Source: Pseudomonas nunensis
Lineage (GTDB): Bacteria > Pseudomonadota > Gammaproteobacteria > Pseudomonadales > Pseudomonadaceae
Direction of reading: 5' to 3'
Length of the DNA stretch: 64,000 nt
Assembly (NCBI RefSeq): GCF_024296925.1
Contig: NZ_CP101125.1
Coordinates: forward strand, 188,501 to 252,500
Both the position numbers and the translations under genes were made by a program. The notes below the pieces were generated by a model. That model was not told the DNA's origin and searched no databases. It saw only the letters and a program-made list of their open reading frames with translations. Below, in pieces: positions 24,734-35,607 of the stretch. Numbering within the stretch: the first letter of the stretch is position 1; the number at the start of each line of letters is the position of its first letter.

Positions 24734-25282
24734 TTAGGGAAACTCACACAACTTGGCAAAGACGCGAAAGCCGACATACTCAGATGGGTATTTGTACAGG
24801 CGACGATAGTAGCAATCCCAATAACTGATCATGCGTGCATGCGTCGTTTGAAAGTACACCTGATTGTCACGAATGAAGCGACCGTAAAGCGCCGGATCAA
24901 GCGTCGGCAAATGCGCTTCAACGGTTTCAAGAATCTGAATGACGTACTCGCCCATCAGTTGAACCACGAACGGAACAACCCACGGTTCACGCACTGAGAG
25001 AATTCGTTCCAGATGCCGTTGGCGCATGTGACCATCGTGATGCCGTGTCAGAAGACATGAGTACAAAATGCTCTGGGTTTCAGTCAGGTGGTCAAAGACG
25101 ACCTCATAACCTTGGTCATAAATCCGGTAGGGAATGACCAATTCCTCCCCACCGACTCTGACCTCTATGAATCGATGCATTGCCTCGCGCGCCTGGCTGA
25201 GCTGGCCCAAAACCTGGTCGAGAGCCTTCGATTCTTGTTCAAGACAAGACGGAAACGCCCGGTGTGCAAGCTGCATCATCAT
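24734..25282 (-). CDS. Conserved hypothetical protein
   Basis: 182 residues, soluble, no signal peptide and no motif I recognise. It contains EELVIPYRIYDQGYEVVFDHL and a long helical middle (RFIRDNQVYFQTTHARM). The ATG directly follows the stop of the upstream gene, so the two are a coupled pair. Its GC-rich codon use contrasts with the AT-rich island next to it, suggesting it belongs to the resident genome. Confidence 0.6.
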   Translation of the reverse strand: MMMQLAHRAFPSCLEQESKALDQVLGQLSQAREAMHRFIEVRVGGEELVIPYRIYDQGYEVVFDHLTETQSILYSCLLTRHHDGHMRQRHLERILSVREPWVVPFVVQLMGEYVIQILETVEAHLPTLDPALYGRFIRDNQVYFQTTHARMISYWDCYYRRLYKYPSEYVGFRVFAKLCEFP

Positions 25283-25612
25283 TCACTGGATGTCTTTCAA
25301 ATAATCCCTAAGCGCAATGACCGGCGCTTCAAGCTGCTCCATCGTCCGAGCATCACTGAAATCAGCAGCCAACCGATGCAGCTCACGCCCAAGCGGCGTA
25401 TCAACACCACCGATAGCCTCCAACGCCAACCCAACACAATGCCCCACCCGAAACTGAATCCCCTCAACATCCCCCCGCCGCACCAGCAACCCAAACACCT
25501 CTCGCTCATAATCACTCATGATCGGATCGTCCCGCAGGATCGGGCTTTCACCCTCCCGCTCATACGCCAGCTTGAGGGCGAACAGGGCAACGGTTTCCAG
25601 GTGCAATTCCAT
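25283..25612 (-). CDS. Conserved hypothetical protein
   Basis: 109 residues (start ATG 25612, with AAGGA nine bases upstream; an in-frame extension to 25675 enters a repeat arm and is rejected). Mostly helical, acidic: LETVALFALKLAYEREGE near the N-terminus, GRELHRLAADFSDARTMEQL near the C-terminus. First gene of a two-gene unit with 24734-25282. Function unknown. Confidence 0.6.
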   Translation of the reverse strand: MELHLETVALFALKLAYEREGESPILRDDPIMSDYEREVFGLLVRRGDVEGIQFRVGHCVGLALEAIGGVDTPLGRELHRLAADFSDARTMEQLEAPVIALRDYLKDIQ

Positions 25613-25667
25613 TGTGTGAATCCTTGATTCGTTAGCCGAGCGGTTTGGTTTTTGGCGCCTCAAGGGC

Positions 25668-25702
25668 AAGATCAAAAGATCGCAGCCTTCGGCGGCTCCT
25701 AC
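25668..25702 (+). repeat. Single arm of the GATCGCAGCCTTCGG repeat family
   Basis: GATCAAAAGATCGCAGCC followed by TTCGGCGGCTCCTAC. The same arm recurs at 40725-40756, where it is paired with an inverted copy. Common Pseudomonas intergenic repeat. Confidence 0.7.
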
Positions 25703-25737
25703 GGGGTGGTGGGGTGTCGGCCACTTTATCGCAGGCG

Positions 25738-25765
25738 AAAAAAAAGGCCTTGCTAAGCAAGACCT
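25738..25765 (-). terminator. Terminator of tRNA-Leu
   Basis: Minus strand: AAGGTCTTGC, loop TTA, GCAAGGCCTT, then a run of T (A on plus at 25738-25744). It begins ten bases after the tRNA 3' end. Confidence 0.85.
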
Positions 25766-25774
25766 TTCTTAATT

Positions 25775-25860
25775 TTGGTGCCCCGAGGGAGACTCGAACT
25801 CCCACTCCTTTCGAAAACGGATTTTGAATCCGCCGCGTCTACCAATTCCGCCATCAGGGC
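25775..25860 (-). tRNA. tRNA-Leu (anticodon CAA)
   Basis: 86 bases including the encoded CCA. The acceptor stem GCCCTGA begins at 25860 and pairs imperfectly with the TCGGGGC before CCA. The anticodon loop is TTCAAAA within a GCGGA/TCCGT stem, giving CAA. A long variable arm (about 25800) fits a class II leucine tRNA, and the GTTCGAGTC T-loop is intact. Confidence 0.93.
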
Positions 25861-25967
25861 TCAATGGCGGCGAAGTATAGAGATGAGATTACCGTCGGTC
25901 AATCAGGTACATAGAGAATTTTCACTATTTCGGCTAGACTTCCGGCCCCTGCTAGACGAACCCCATC

Positions 25968-28153
<2,186 letters not shown>

Positions 28154-28196
28154 GTTTTCTGACCCCAAGATTCAACATTTGCAACTGGAGTGCTAA

Positions 28197-28535
28197 ATGA
28201 GCTTTTTTATCTCTAATGCCATGGCCGACGCTGCTGCACCGGCAGCTGCAGGCCCAATGGGTGGCGGCTTTGAGTGGATTTTCCTGGTCGGTTTCCTGGT
28301 CATCTTCTACCTGATGATCTGGCGTCCACAGGCCAAGCGCGCCAAAGAACAGAAGAACCTGCTCGGCAGCCTGCAAAAAGGCGACGAAGTTGTGACCACC
28401 GGTGGTATCGCCGGCAAGATCACTAAAGTGGCAGACGATTTCGTGGTTCTGGAAGTTTCCGACACCGTGGAAATGAAGTTCCAGAAAGGCGCCATCGCCG
28501 CCACGCTGCCAAAAGGCACGCTAAAAGCGATCTAA
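28197..28535 (+). CDS. yajC: Preprotein translocase subunit YajC
   Basis: 112-residue single-span inner-membrane protein. Short periplasmic N-terminus, TM at about 22-43 (FEWIFLVGFLVIFYLMIWRP), then the YajC domain with QAKRAKEQKNLLGSLQKGDEV and TTGGIAGKI. Forms a complex with SecDF. The GTG/ATG spacing (CTGGAG before the ATG) is good. Confidence 0.95.
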   Translation: MSFFISNAMADAAAPAAAGPMGGGFEWIFLVGFLVIFYLMIWRPQAKRAKEQKNLLGSLQKGDEVVTTGGIAGKITKVADDFVVLEVSDTVEMKFQKGAIAATLPKGTLKAI

Positions 28536-28557
28536 GTTTCAACTTCTACTCAATCGA

Positions 28558-28578
28558 CGGGGCGCGCAAGGCGCCCCG
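28558..28578 (+). other. Hairpin between yajC and secD
   Basis: CGGGGCGC (28558-28565), loop GCAAG, GCGCCCCG (28571-28578), perfect 8-bp stem, no T-run. It may fine-tune the ratio of YajC to SecD mRNA. Inferred. Confidence 0.5.
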
Positions 28579-28598
28579 CGTCATAAGCGGGCGGCGTG

Positions 28599-30467
28599 AT
28601 GCTGAACAAATACCCTCTGTGGAAATACATTCTGATCCTGGCGGTGCTGGCGGTCGGTCTGATTTATTCCGCTCCCAATCTTTACCCTGATGACCCGGCC
28701 ATTCAGGTCAGCGGTGCAAGTACTGCACTGTTGGTCAATCAGGCTGATCTGGATCGTGTGAGCACTGCGCTCAAGGAATCCGGGATCAACGTCAAGGCAG
28801 CCACGCTGTCGGCCAACGGCAAGGGCGGCCTGATTCGCCTGACCAAGGCTGAAGACCAATTGCCTGCCAAGGATGTTGTGCGCAAGGCATTGGGTGATGA
28901 CTACGTCGTTGCACTGAACCTGGCACAAACCACTCCACAATGGCTGCGTAGCCTCGGCGCGCACCCGATGAAGCTGGGTCTGGACTTGTCCGGTGGTGTG
29001 CACTTCCTGCTGGAAGTGGACATGGACAAAGCCCTCGACGCACGCCTGAAAGTCTACGAAGGCGACGTCAAGAGCCTGTTGCGTAAAGAGAAACTGCGCT
29101 ATCGCAGCCTGCCGCAACTCAATGGCGCCATTCAACTGGGCTTCACTGATGAAGCTACCCGCGAACAAGCCCGCGCGCTGGTCCGCAAGAACTTCAACGA
29201 TTTCGACATTGTTCCGGCCGACCTGAATGGTCAACCGGTGCTGCGTCTGGCGATGACCCCGGCCAAGCTGGCGGAAATCCGTGAATACTCCATCAAGCAG
29301 AACTTGACCACGGTACGTAACCGCGTCAACGAACTGGGTGTTGCTGAGCCGATCGTCCAGCGTCAGGGCGCCAACCGCATCGTGGTTGAGCTGCCGGGCG
29401 TGCAGGACACCGCAGAAGCCAAGCGTATCCTCGGCAAGACGGCCAACCTTGAGTTCCGTCTGGCTGCAGAGCCAGGCGCTTCGAAAGCCACTTCCGAAAG
29501 CTTCGAGTTCCGTGAAGGCAAGCGTCCGCCGGCACAGATCGAGCGTGGCCTGATCATCACCGGTGACCAGGTAACTGACGCCAAGGCTGGCTTCGGCGAG
29601 CACGGCACACCAGAAGTGAACATCCGTCTGGATGGCCACGGTGGTGAGCTGATGAGTCGTGCGACTCGCAGCAACGTCGGTCGCAGCATGGCGGTAATCT
29701 TCATCGAGCAACGTCCGGTTACCACTTACTCCAAGCAAGTGGTTGATGGCGTCGAAAAAGACGTAGCCGTTCAAACGTTTAAAGAAGAGAAGAAGATCAT
29801 CAGCCTGGCGACCATCCAGTCGCCGCTGGGTGCTCAGTTCCGCATCACTGGCCTGAACGGTCAGGGCGAGTCGTCCGAACTGGCGCTGTTGCTGCGTGCC
29901 GGTGGTCTGGCCGCGCCGATGTACTTCGCTGAAGAGCGCACCATTGGCCCGAGCCTGGGTGCTGACAACATCACCAAAGGTATCGATGCATCGCTGTGGG
30001 GCATGCTGTTTGTCTCGCTGTTCATCATCGCCATCTACCGCTTCTTCGGCATCATCGCCACGGTCGCTCTGGCCGTGAACATGGTGTTGCTGCTGGCCTT
30101 GATGTCGCTGCTGGGTGCAACGCTGACCCTGCCGGGTATCGCCGGTATCGTATTGACCATGGGTATGGCGGTCGACGCCAACGTTCTGATCTTCTCGCGG
30201 ATTCGTGAAGAGATTGCGGCGGGCATGACCGTGCAACGGGCAATCAACGAAGGCTTCGGCCGGGCATTCACCGCGATTCTCGACGCCAACCTGACAACAT
30301 TGCTGGTCGGCGGGATTCTCTTTGCGATGGGCACCGGCCCGGTCAAAGGCTTCGCAGTGACCATGTCCCTCGGGATCTTTACCTCGATGTTCACGGCCAT
30401 CATGGTGACCCGCGCGATGGTCAACCTGATCTTCGGCGGTCGGGACTTCAAGAAGTTGTGGATTTAA
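28599..30467 (+). CDS. secD: Protein translocase subunit SecD
   Basis: 622 residues. First TM near the N-terminus (WKYILILAVLAVGLIY), a large periplasmic P1 domain, then the RND-type core with five further TMs, including GMAVDANVLIFSRIREE, which carries the Asp essential for proton coupling. KLGLDLSGGVHFLLEV is the classical SecD D2-type motif. ATG 28599 is chosen over the GTG three bases upstream. Drives late steps of Sec export with SecF and YajC. Confidence 0.96.
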   Translation: MLNKYPLWKYILILAVLAVGLIYSAPNLYPDDPAIQVSGASTALLVNQADLDRVSTALKESGINVKAATLSANGKGGLIRLTKAEDQLPAKDVVRKALGDDYVVALNLAQTTPQWLRSLGAHPMKLGLDLSGGVHFLLEVDMDKALDARLKVYEGDVKSLLRKEKLRYRSLPQLNGAIQLGFTDEATREQARALVRKNFNDFDIVPADLNGQPVLRLAMTPAKLAEIREYSIKQNLTTVRNRVNELGVAEPIVQRQGANRIVVELPGVQDTAEAKRILGKTANLEFRLAAEPGASKATSESFEFREGKRPPAQIERGLIITGDQVTDAKAGFGEHGTPEVNIRLDGHGGELMSRATRSNVGRSMAVIFIEQRPVTTYSKQVVDGVEKDVAVQTFKEEKKIISLATIQSPLGAQFRITGLNGQGESSELALLLRAGGLAAPMYFAEERTIGPSLGADNITKGIDASLWGMLFVSLFIIAIYRFFGIIATVALAVNMVLLLALMSLLGATLTLPGIAGIVLTMGMAVDANVLIFSRIREEIAAGMTVQRAINEGFGRAFTAILDANLTTLLVGGILFAMGTGPVKGFAVTMSLGIFTSMFTAIMVTRAMVNLIFGGRDFKKLWI

Positions 30468-30476
30468 GGGGCTGCC

Positions 30477-31391
30477 ATGTTACGTACAATCAACTTCATG
30501 GGCGTTCGCAACTTCGCGTTCGGCGTCACATTGTTCCTTACCGCACTGGCGTTGTTCAGCTGCTGGCACAAGGGCATGAACTGGGGCCTGGACTTCACCG
30601 GCGGTACGCTCATCGAGCTGACCTACGAGCGTCCGGCCGATGTATCCAAAGTGCGTACCCAACTCACTGAGTCGGGTTACCACGAAGCCATCGTGCAGAG
30701 CTTCGGTGCAACTACCGACCTGCTGGTGCGTATGCCTGGCGAAGACCCGCAACTGGGTCACCAGGTCGCTGAAGCACTGCTGAAAGTCGGCGGCGATAAC
30801 CCGGCGACGGTCAAGCGCGTCGAGTTCGTCGGCCCGCAGGTCGGTGAAGAGCTGCGCGACCAGGGCGGCCTCGGCATGCTGATGGCGCTGGGCGGCATCC
30901 TGATCTACCTGGCTTTCCGCTTTCAGTGGAAGTTCGCGGTTGGCGCCATTGTTTCGCTGATCCACGACGTGATCGTGACCATCGGTATCCTGTCGTTCTT
31001 CCAGATCACCTTCGATCTGACGGTGCTGGCGGCGGTATTGGCGATCATCGGTTACTCGCTCAACGACACGATCGTGGTATTCGACCGGGTTCGTGAGAAC
31101 TTCCGTGTGCTGCGCAAGGCGACCCTGATCGAGAACATCAACATCTCGACCACGCAAACCCTGCTGCGGACCATGGCGACGTCGATCTCCACCTTGCTGG
31201 CGATCGCGGCACTGCTGTTCTTCGGCGGCGACAACCTGTTCGGCTTCTCCATCGCCCTGTTCATCGGTGTTCTGGCGGGTACCTACTCGTCGATCTACAT
31301 CGCGAACGTGGTGCTGATCTGGCTGAACCTGAGCAGCGAGGATCTGATTCCTCCTGCGGCGACCGAGAAGGAAATCGACGACCGTCCATAA
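30477..31391 (+). CDS. secF: Protein translocase subunit SecF
   Basis: 304 residues, six TMs. Motifs: NWGLDFTGGTLIEL in the periplasmic segment, VGPQVGEELRDQG, SLIHDVIVTIGILS, and GYSLNDTIVVFDRVREN with the functional Asp/Arg. Nine bases after secD. Followed by a strong terminator. Confidence 0.96.
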   Translation: MLRTINFMGVRNFAFGVTLFLTALALFSCWHKGMNWGLDFTGGTLIELTYERPADVSKVRTQLTESGYHEAIVQSFGATTDLLVRMPGEDPQLGHQVAEALLKVGGDNPATVKRVEFVGPQVGEELRDQGGLGMLMALGGILIYLAFRFQWKFAVGAIVSLIHDVIVTIGILSFFQITFDLTVLAAVLAIIGYSLNDTIVVFDRVRENFRVLRKATLIENINISTTQTLLRTMATSISTLLAIAALLFFGGDNLFGFSIALFIGVLAGTYSSIYIANVVLIWLNLSSEDLIPPAATEKEIDDRP

Positions 31392-31420
31392 CGGCCATCG
31401 TTTTTCCAGTTGTCTGCCAA

Positions 31421-31452
31421 AAAAGGCGCGAGTTGAACTCGCGCCTTTTTTT
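31421..31452 (+). terminator. secF terminator
   Basis: GGCGCGAGTT (31425-31434), single G, AACTCGCGCC (31436-31445), then seven T. Ends the queA-tgt-yajC-secDF run. Confidence 0.92.
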
Positions 31453-31512
31453 ATGCTCCAAGGCTGGGAGAAGCGCGGACAACGATCCGCATGTGATGGT
31501 CAGGAGGTTCAT

Positions 31513-32061
31513 GTGAACAAGTCGTTGCTGGTTGGTGCGGTACTGGGTGCTGTCGGTGTGACTGCCGGGGGCGCTGTTGCCACCTACAGCCTGGTTAAAA
31601 GCGGCCCTGAGTATGCGCAAGTATTGGCCGTTGAACCGGTTAAGACACAGATCAAGACTCCACGTGAAGTATGCAAGGATGTTGCAGTAACCCGTCAGGC
31701 ACCGGTCAAGGATCAACACCAGATCCTCGGTACGGTCCTGGGTGCGGTAGGCGGTGGTTTGCTCGGCAACCAGATCGGCGGCGGTAACGGCAAGAAGCTT
31801 GCTACCGTGGCGGGTGCTGTTGGCGGTGGCTACGCGGGTAACAAGGTCCAGGAAGGTATGCAGAATCGCGATACCTACACCACGACCCAGACTCGCTGTA
31901 ACACTGTGAATGACATCAGCGACAAAGTTGTCGGCTACGACGTCCGTTACTCGCTGGATGGCAAGGAAGGCAAAGTGCGGATGGACCGCGATCCGGGGAA
32001 CCAGATTCCGGTCGACAAGGAAGGTAAATTGATCCTGTCGCAGAATGAGCCGGGTCAGTGA
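31513..32061 (+). CDS. Glycine-zipper 2TM-domain outer-membrane-type lipid-associated protein
   Basis: 182 residues. A hydrophobic N-terminal segment (LLVGAVLGAVGVTAGGAVATYSLV) is followed by the glycine-zipper repeat region (GTVLGAVGGGLLGNQIGGGNGKK, then GAVGGGYAGNKVQEG), the signature of the SlyB-like/2TM family. The C-terminal ~60 residues include a Cys (RCNTVND) and a beta-rich part. Start GTG 31513 has AGGAGG nine bases upstream; the longer frame to 31453 begins inside the secF terminator. Probably envelope-located; exact role unknown. Confidence 0.8.
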   Translation: MNKSLLVGAVLGAVGVTAGGAVATYSLVKSGPEYAQVLAVEPVKTQIKTPREVCKDVAVTRQAPVKDQHQILGTVLGAVGGGLLGNQIGGGNGKKLATVAGAVGGGYAGNKVQEGMQNRDTYTTTQTRCNTVNDISDKVVGYDVRYSLDGKEGKVRMDRDPGNQIPVDKEGKLILSQNEPGQ

Positions 32062-32082
32062 TGAGCTGATTGCCAGGTACAA

Positions 32083-32112
32083 AAAGAAGCACCCGGAAGG
32101 GTGCTTTTTTTA
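32083..32112 (+). terminator. Terminator after the glycine-zipper gene
   Basis: AAGCACCC, loop GGAA, GGGTGCTT followed by T. Near-identical to the suhB terminator at 32272, in mirror position around the REP doublet. Confidence 0.9.
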
Positions 32113-32145
32113 TGCCCTCAATTCTTCCATCCACCAAAAATCCCC

Positions 32146-32236
32146 TGTGGGAGCGGGCTTGCTCGCGAAAGCGGTGTATCAGTCGACATCTATGTTGAAT
32201 GTAAGACTGTATTCGCGAGCAAGCCCGCTCCCACAT
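32146..32236. repeat. REP doublet (REPIN), GTGGGAGCGGGC variant
   Basis: Arms TGTGGGAGCGGGCTTGCTCG... (32146-32169) and its reverse complement (about 32212-32236) flanking a 42-base loop. Lies between two facing terminators. Confidence 0.85.
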
Positions 32237-32271
32237 GGGTTTTGTGGTGGTCTTGAGGCAAATCCAAGGCA

Positions 32272-32304
32272 TAAAAAAAGCACCCCGAAGGGTGCTTTTT
32301 TTGT
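32272..32304 (-). terminator. suhB terminator (bidirectional)
   Basis: Seven A, then GCACCC, loop CGAA, GGGTGC, seven T. Terminates minus-strand suhB; also functional on plus. Confidence 0.9.
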
Positions 32305-32314
32305 GGGCGTTCGC

Positions 32315-33130
32315 TTAGCGCTTCAGCGAAGCCGGCAGGTGCGGCTGGATGGCCGTCAGGACTGCTTTGAAGCATTTGGTGTTACCAGCAACGACGTGGC
32401 CTTTTTCAAGGAAGTCGTGACCGCCGGTGAAGTCGCTCACCAAGCCGCCGGCTTCCTGGATCAGCAGGGCGCCTGCAGCCATGTCCCATTCGGACAGGCC
32501 CGACTCCCAGAACGCGTCGAAACGACCGGCAGCCACGTAGGCCAGGTCCAGGCTTGCCGAACCTGCGCGGCGGATGCCGGCGGTCTGGCCAACCAGGGCG
32601 CGGAACATACCCAGGTAGTTGTCGAGGTTGTCCATCTGGTCGTCACGGAACGGGAAGCCGGTGCCCAGTAGGGCGCCGTCGAGGCTGGTGCGACCGCTGA
32701 CGCGCAGACGACGACCGTTCAGTTGAGCGCCGCGACCACGGCTGGCGGTGAATTCTTCCTGGCGAACCGGGTCCAGAACAACAGCGTGTTCCAGGCGACC
32801 GCGGTATTTGCAGGCGATGCTGACAGCGAAGTGTGGAATGCCGCGCAGGAAGTTGGTGGTGCCGTCCAGTGGATCGATGATCCACAGGTATTCTTCGCCT
32901 TCGCCGCTGCCCGGGTGCATGCCGGTTTCTTCACCGAGAATGCCGTGGGTAGGGTAGGCCTTGCGCAGCGCGTCGATGATTTTCTGTTCGGCGGCGCGAT
33001 CCACCTCGGATACGTAATCCTTGGCGTCTTTTTCGTCGACCTTGATGGTATCCAGGCGCTCGATGGAGCGGAAGATCAATTCACTGGCGCTGCGGGCGGC
33101 GCGCAGCGCGATATTCAGCATGGGCTGCAT
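32315..33130 (-). CDS. suhB: Inositol-1-monophosphatase SuhB
   Basis: 271 residues, Mg2+-dependent phosphatase of the IMPase family that in gamma-proteobacteria also acts in rRNA transcription antitermination. Motifs: ILGEETG (metal Glu), IIDPLDGTTNF (metal-binding core) and WDMAAGALLIQEAGG. Length is normal. Divergent from trmJ across a 146-base gap that must hold both promoters; I did not find a clear -10/-35 pair there. Confidence 0.95.
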   Translation of the reverse strand: MQPMLNIALRAARSASELIFRSIERLDTIKVDEKDAKDYVSEVDRAAEQKIIDALRKAYPTHGILGEETGMHPGSGEGEEYLWIIDPLDGTTNFLRGIPHFAVSIACKYRGRLEHAVVLDPVRQEEFTASRGRGAQLNGRRLRVSGRTSLDGALLGTGFPFRDDQMDNLDNYLGMFRALVGQTAGIRRAGSASLDLAYVAAGRFDAFWESGLSEWDMAAGALLIQEAGGLVSDFTGGHDFLEKGHVVAGNTKCFKAVLTAIQPHLPASLKR

Positions 33131-33276
33131 GGATGTGTCACCTAAGGTTGTTAAAGAAAGCCGGGCATTCTATCAGAACTTTTCTACAGGTGAAGGTCGG
33201 TGTTCGCTTTCATAGCTTAACGGTAGCGTGAGCTGTAAGATTCGGCTCCCCAATTCTGTGTTCGAGATCGCCTCCC

Positions 33277-34047
33277 GTGCTGCATAACATTCGTGTCGTC
33301 CTGGTCAATACCAGCCATCCCGGCAACATCGGCGGGGCTGCGCGTGCCATGAAGAACATGGGCCTGTCGCGGCTGGTGCTGGTCGAACCGCGGTTGTTCC
33401 CGCATCACGAGGCCGATGCCCGTGCCTCTGGCGCCGGGGACATCCTTGAAAACGCGCAAGTCGTCGCCACTTTGGAAGATGCCTTGGTCGGCTGCAATCT
33501 GGTCCTCGGCACCAGTGCCCGTGACCGTCGCATCCCTTGGCCGCTGCTCGATCCCCGCGAATGCGGTACGAAAGTCGTCGAGGAAGCCGCTCAAGGTGCA
33601 GAGATCGCCTTGGTCTTTGGTCGTGAAGATTCCGGCCTGACCAATGAAGAGCTGCAGCGATGTCATTATCACGTGCACATCCCATCAGACCCTGAGTTCA
33701 GTTCGCTGAACCTAGGGGCAGCGGTGCAGGTGTTGAGTTATGAAGTGCGCATGTCCTGGCTCGCGGCCCAAGGCCAGCCGAGCAAGGTCGAGAAGGATGA
33801 AGTGGCGTCCACCAAGAGCGGTGAGCTGGCGACCATGGATGAGTTGGAGCGATTCTATGAACACCTGGAGCAAACTCTGGTGGCCATCGAATTCCTCGAC
33901 CCGGAAAAGCCACGGCACTTGATGGCGCGCCTGCGCCGGTTGTACGGACGAAGCTCGGTCAGCCGGGCGGAAATGAATATATTGCGTGGCATCCTCACGG
34001 AAACCCAGAAAGCGGCCCGTGGCGAGCTTCTTAAGCGGAAGGATTAA
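33277..34047 (+). CDS. trmJ: tRNA (cytidine/uridine-2'-O-)-methyltransferase TrmJ
   Basis: 256-residue SPOUT-class enzyme that methylates the 2'-O of nucleotide 32 in tRNAs. Motifs: [22 protein letters not shown] at the start, [15 protein letters not shown] (SAM-binding knot) and [18 protein letters not shown] start. The C-terminal ~90 residues form the helical dimerisation extension. cysE begins three bases after its stop. Confidence 0.93.
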   Translation: MLHNIRVVLVNTSHPGNIGGAARAMKNMGLSRLVLVEPRLFPHHEADARASGAGDILENAQVVATLEDALVGCNLVLGTSARDRRIPWPLLDPRECGTKVVEEAAQGAEIALVFGREDSGLTNEELQRCHYHVHIPSDPEFSSLNLGAAVQVLSYEVRMSWLAAQGQPSKVEKDEVASTKSGELATMDELERFYEHLEQTLVAIEFLDPEKPRHLMARLRRLYGRSSVSRAEMNILRGILTETQKAARGELLKRKD

Positions 34048-34049
34048 AA

Positions 34050-34826
34050 ATGTTCGAGCGTTTGCGTGAAGATATCCAGAGTGTTTTCCACCGTGATCCG
34101 GCTGCGCGTAACGCTTTTGAAGTCCTGACCTGCTACCCCGGCATGCACGCGATCTGGATCCATCGCCTGTCGTCGGCCCTGTGGGGCATGGGCTGGAAGT
34201 GGCTGGCGCGGTTGGTGTCGAACTTCGGGCGCTGGTTGACCGGGATCGAGATTCATCCGGGTGCCAAGGTGGGTCGTCGCTTCTTTATTGACCACGGCAT
34301 GGGCATTGTCATCGGCGAAACCGCTGAAATCGGCAATGACGTCACCCTTTATCAGGGTGTGACCCTGGGTGGCACCAGTTGGAACAAGGGCAAGCGTCAC
34401 CCGACCCTGGAAGACGGCGTAGTGGTGGGGGCGGGCGCCAAGGTGCTCGGTCCGTTCACGGTCGGCGCCGGCGCTAAGGTCGGTTCCAATGCGGTGGTGA
34501 CCAAGGCTGTTCCGCCGGGTGCGACGGTTGTTGGGATTCCGGGGCGGATCATCGTCAAGTCCGATGAAGAGCAGGACGCCAAGCGCAAGGCCATGGCCGA
34601 GAAGATCGGTTTCGATGCTTATGGTGTTGGTGAAGACATGCCGGACCCGGTGGCGCGTGCCATCAATCAATTGCTCGATCATTTGCAGGCGGTTGATGGC
34701 CGTCTGGAGGGGATGTGCGGGGCGCTGAAGGATCTGGGCAGTAATTACTGTGCGAAAGATCTGCCTGAGCTGCGCGAAGAAGATTTCGCTTGTGTGAAGG
34801 ACAAGGATCAGAGCCAGGCCAGCTAA
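34050..34826 (+). CDS. cysE: Serine O-acetyltransferase CysE
   Basis: 258 residues. It acetylates serine with acetyl-CoA in cysteine synthesis. Helical N-domain, then the left-handed beta-helix hexapeptide repeats ([59 protein letters not shown]). The His/Asp pair in FIDHG is catalytic. It is the first step in supplying cysteine to the isc genes just downstream. No CymR/cys-type operator recognised. Confidence 0.95.
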   Translation: MFERLREDIQSVFHRDPAARNAFEVLTCYPGMHAIWIHRLSSALWGMGWKWLARLVSNFGRWLTGIEIHPGAKVGRRFFIDHGMGIVIGETAEIGNDVTLYQGVTLGGTSWNKGKRHPTLEDGVVVGAGAKVLGPFTVGAGAKVGSNAVVTKAVPPGATVVGIPGRIIVKSDEEQDAKRKAMAEKIGFDAYGVGEDMPDPVARAINQLLDHLQAVDGRLEGMCGALKDLGSNYCAKDLPELREEDFACVKDKDQSQAS

Positions 34827-34840
34827 ACCGTTTCAAATGC

Positions 34841-34906
34841 TTCGCGGGCAAGCCTCGCTCCTACTGGGCGGCGTAATCCATGTAGGAGCGAGGCTTGCCC
34901 GCGAAG
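34841..34906. repeat. REP doublet, GTAGGAGCGAGGC variant
   Basis: TTCGCGGGCAAGCCTCGCTC... (34841-34864) and its reverse complement (34882-34906), 17-base loop, between cysE and iscR. Confidence 0.85.
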
Positions 34907-34975
34907 AACGATAACGCGCATTTGCTGGTGGTACGCAGCCAGCATTTGCTATGATGCGCGCGCTCTTTTGCGGGT

Positions 34976-35033
34976 AAACCTGACTAAAGTACTAGGTCTT
35001 ATAGTTGACTTAAATACTCGGGAATAGCATACT
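34976..35033 (+). promoter_or_regulatory. iscR promoter with overlapping IscR-type binding sites
   Basis: -35 TTGACT (35005-35010), 17-base spacer, -10 CATACT (35028-35033). The segment 35001-35025 matches the IscR type 1 consensus at most positions (ATAGTTGACT and TACTCGGG halves). A second, weaker match begins near 34976 (CCTGACTAAAGTACTAGG). Position over the promoter fits repression of the isc operon by [2Fe-2S]-IscR. Known for E. coli; inferred here from sequence. Confidence 0.75.
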
Positions 35034-35065
35034 CGCCCCCATTCCGAACTCCGTGGTAATTGTCC

Positions 35066-35557
35066 ATGAGACTGACTACAAAAGGCCGATACGCCGTGAC
35101 CGCCATGCTTGACCTGGCGTTGCATGCGCAGCACGGGCCGGTGTCCCTGGCCGATATCTCCGAGCGCCAAGGCATCTCCCTGTCCTACCTCGAACAGCTT
35201 TTCGCCAAATTGCGTCGTAGCAATCTGGTTTCCAGCGTTCGCGGCCCGGGCGGCGGCTACCAACTGTCCCGCGACATGCAGGGCATCCAGGTCGCCCAGG
35301 TGATCGATGCGGTAAACGAATCGGTCGATGCAACCAAATGCCAGGGGCAGGGCGATTGCCATCAAGGTGACACCTGTCTGACCCACCACTTGTGGTGCGA
35401 TCTGAGCCTGCAGATTCACGAATTTTTGAGTGGTATCAGCTTGGCTGACCTTGTGACTCGCCGTGAGGTGCAAGAAGTAGCCCAGCGTCAGGACCAGCGC
35501 CGTTGCAATGGCAAGGCGCCACGCCTGGACAAGATTGAAGCGTCCGCCGTCGAATGA
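35066..35557 (+). CDS. iscR: Fe-S cluster assembly transcriptional regulator IscR
   Basis: 163 residues, Rrf2-family winged helix. [20 protein letters not shown] start and [12 protein letters not shown] recognition helix are typical; cluster ligands are the Cys at CQGQGDC, TC and the following His (LTHH). ATG 35066 is the conventional start; the frame extends two codons 5'. Represses the isc operon when it carries a cluster. Confidence 0.95.
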   Translation: MRLTTKGRYAVTAMLDLALHAQHGPVSLADISERQGISLSYLEQLFAKLRRSNLVSSVRGPGGGYQLSRDMQGIQVAQVIDAVNESVDATKCQGQGDCHQGDTCLTHHLWCDLSLQIHEFLSGISLADLVTRREVQEVAQRQDQRRCNGKAPRLDKIEASAVE

Positions 35558-35607
35558 CAGCCAAAGAGCTAGCGGCACGCCAGCCAGCCTGATTTAGGAG
35601 ATAGTCC

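Noticed and set aside
25775..25860. tRNA-Leu as integration site for the ABC-3C island
   Set aside because: I found no second copy of the tRNA 3' end near the island's far side, and no integrase. GC-rich resident genes lie between the tRNA and the island.
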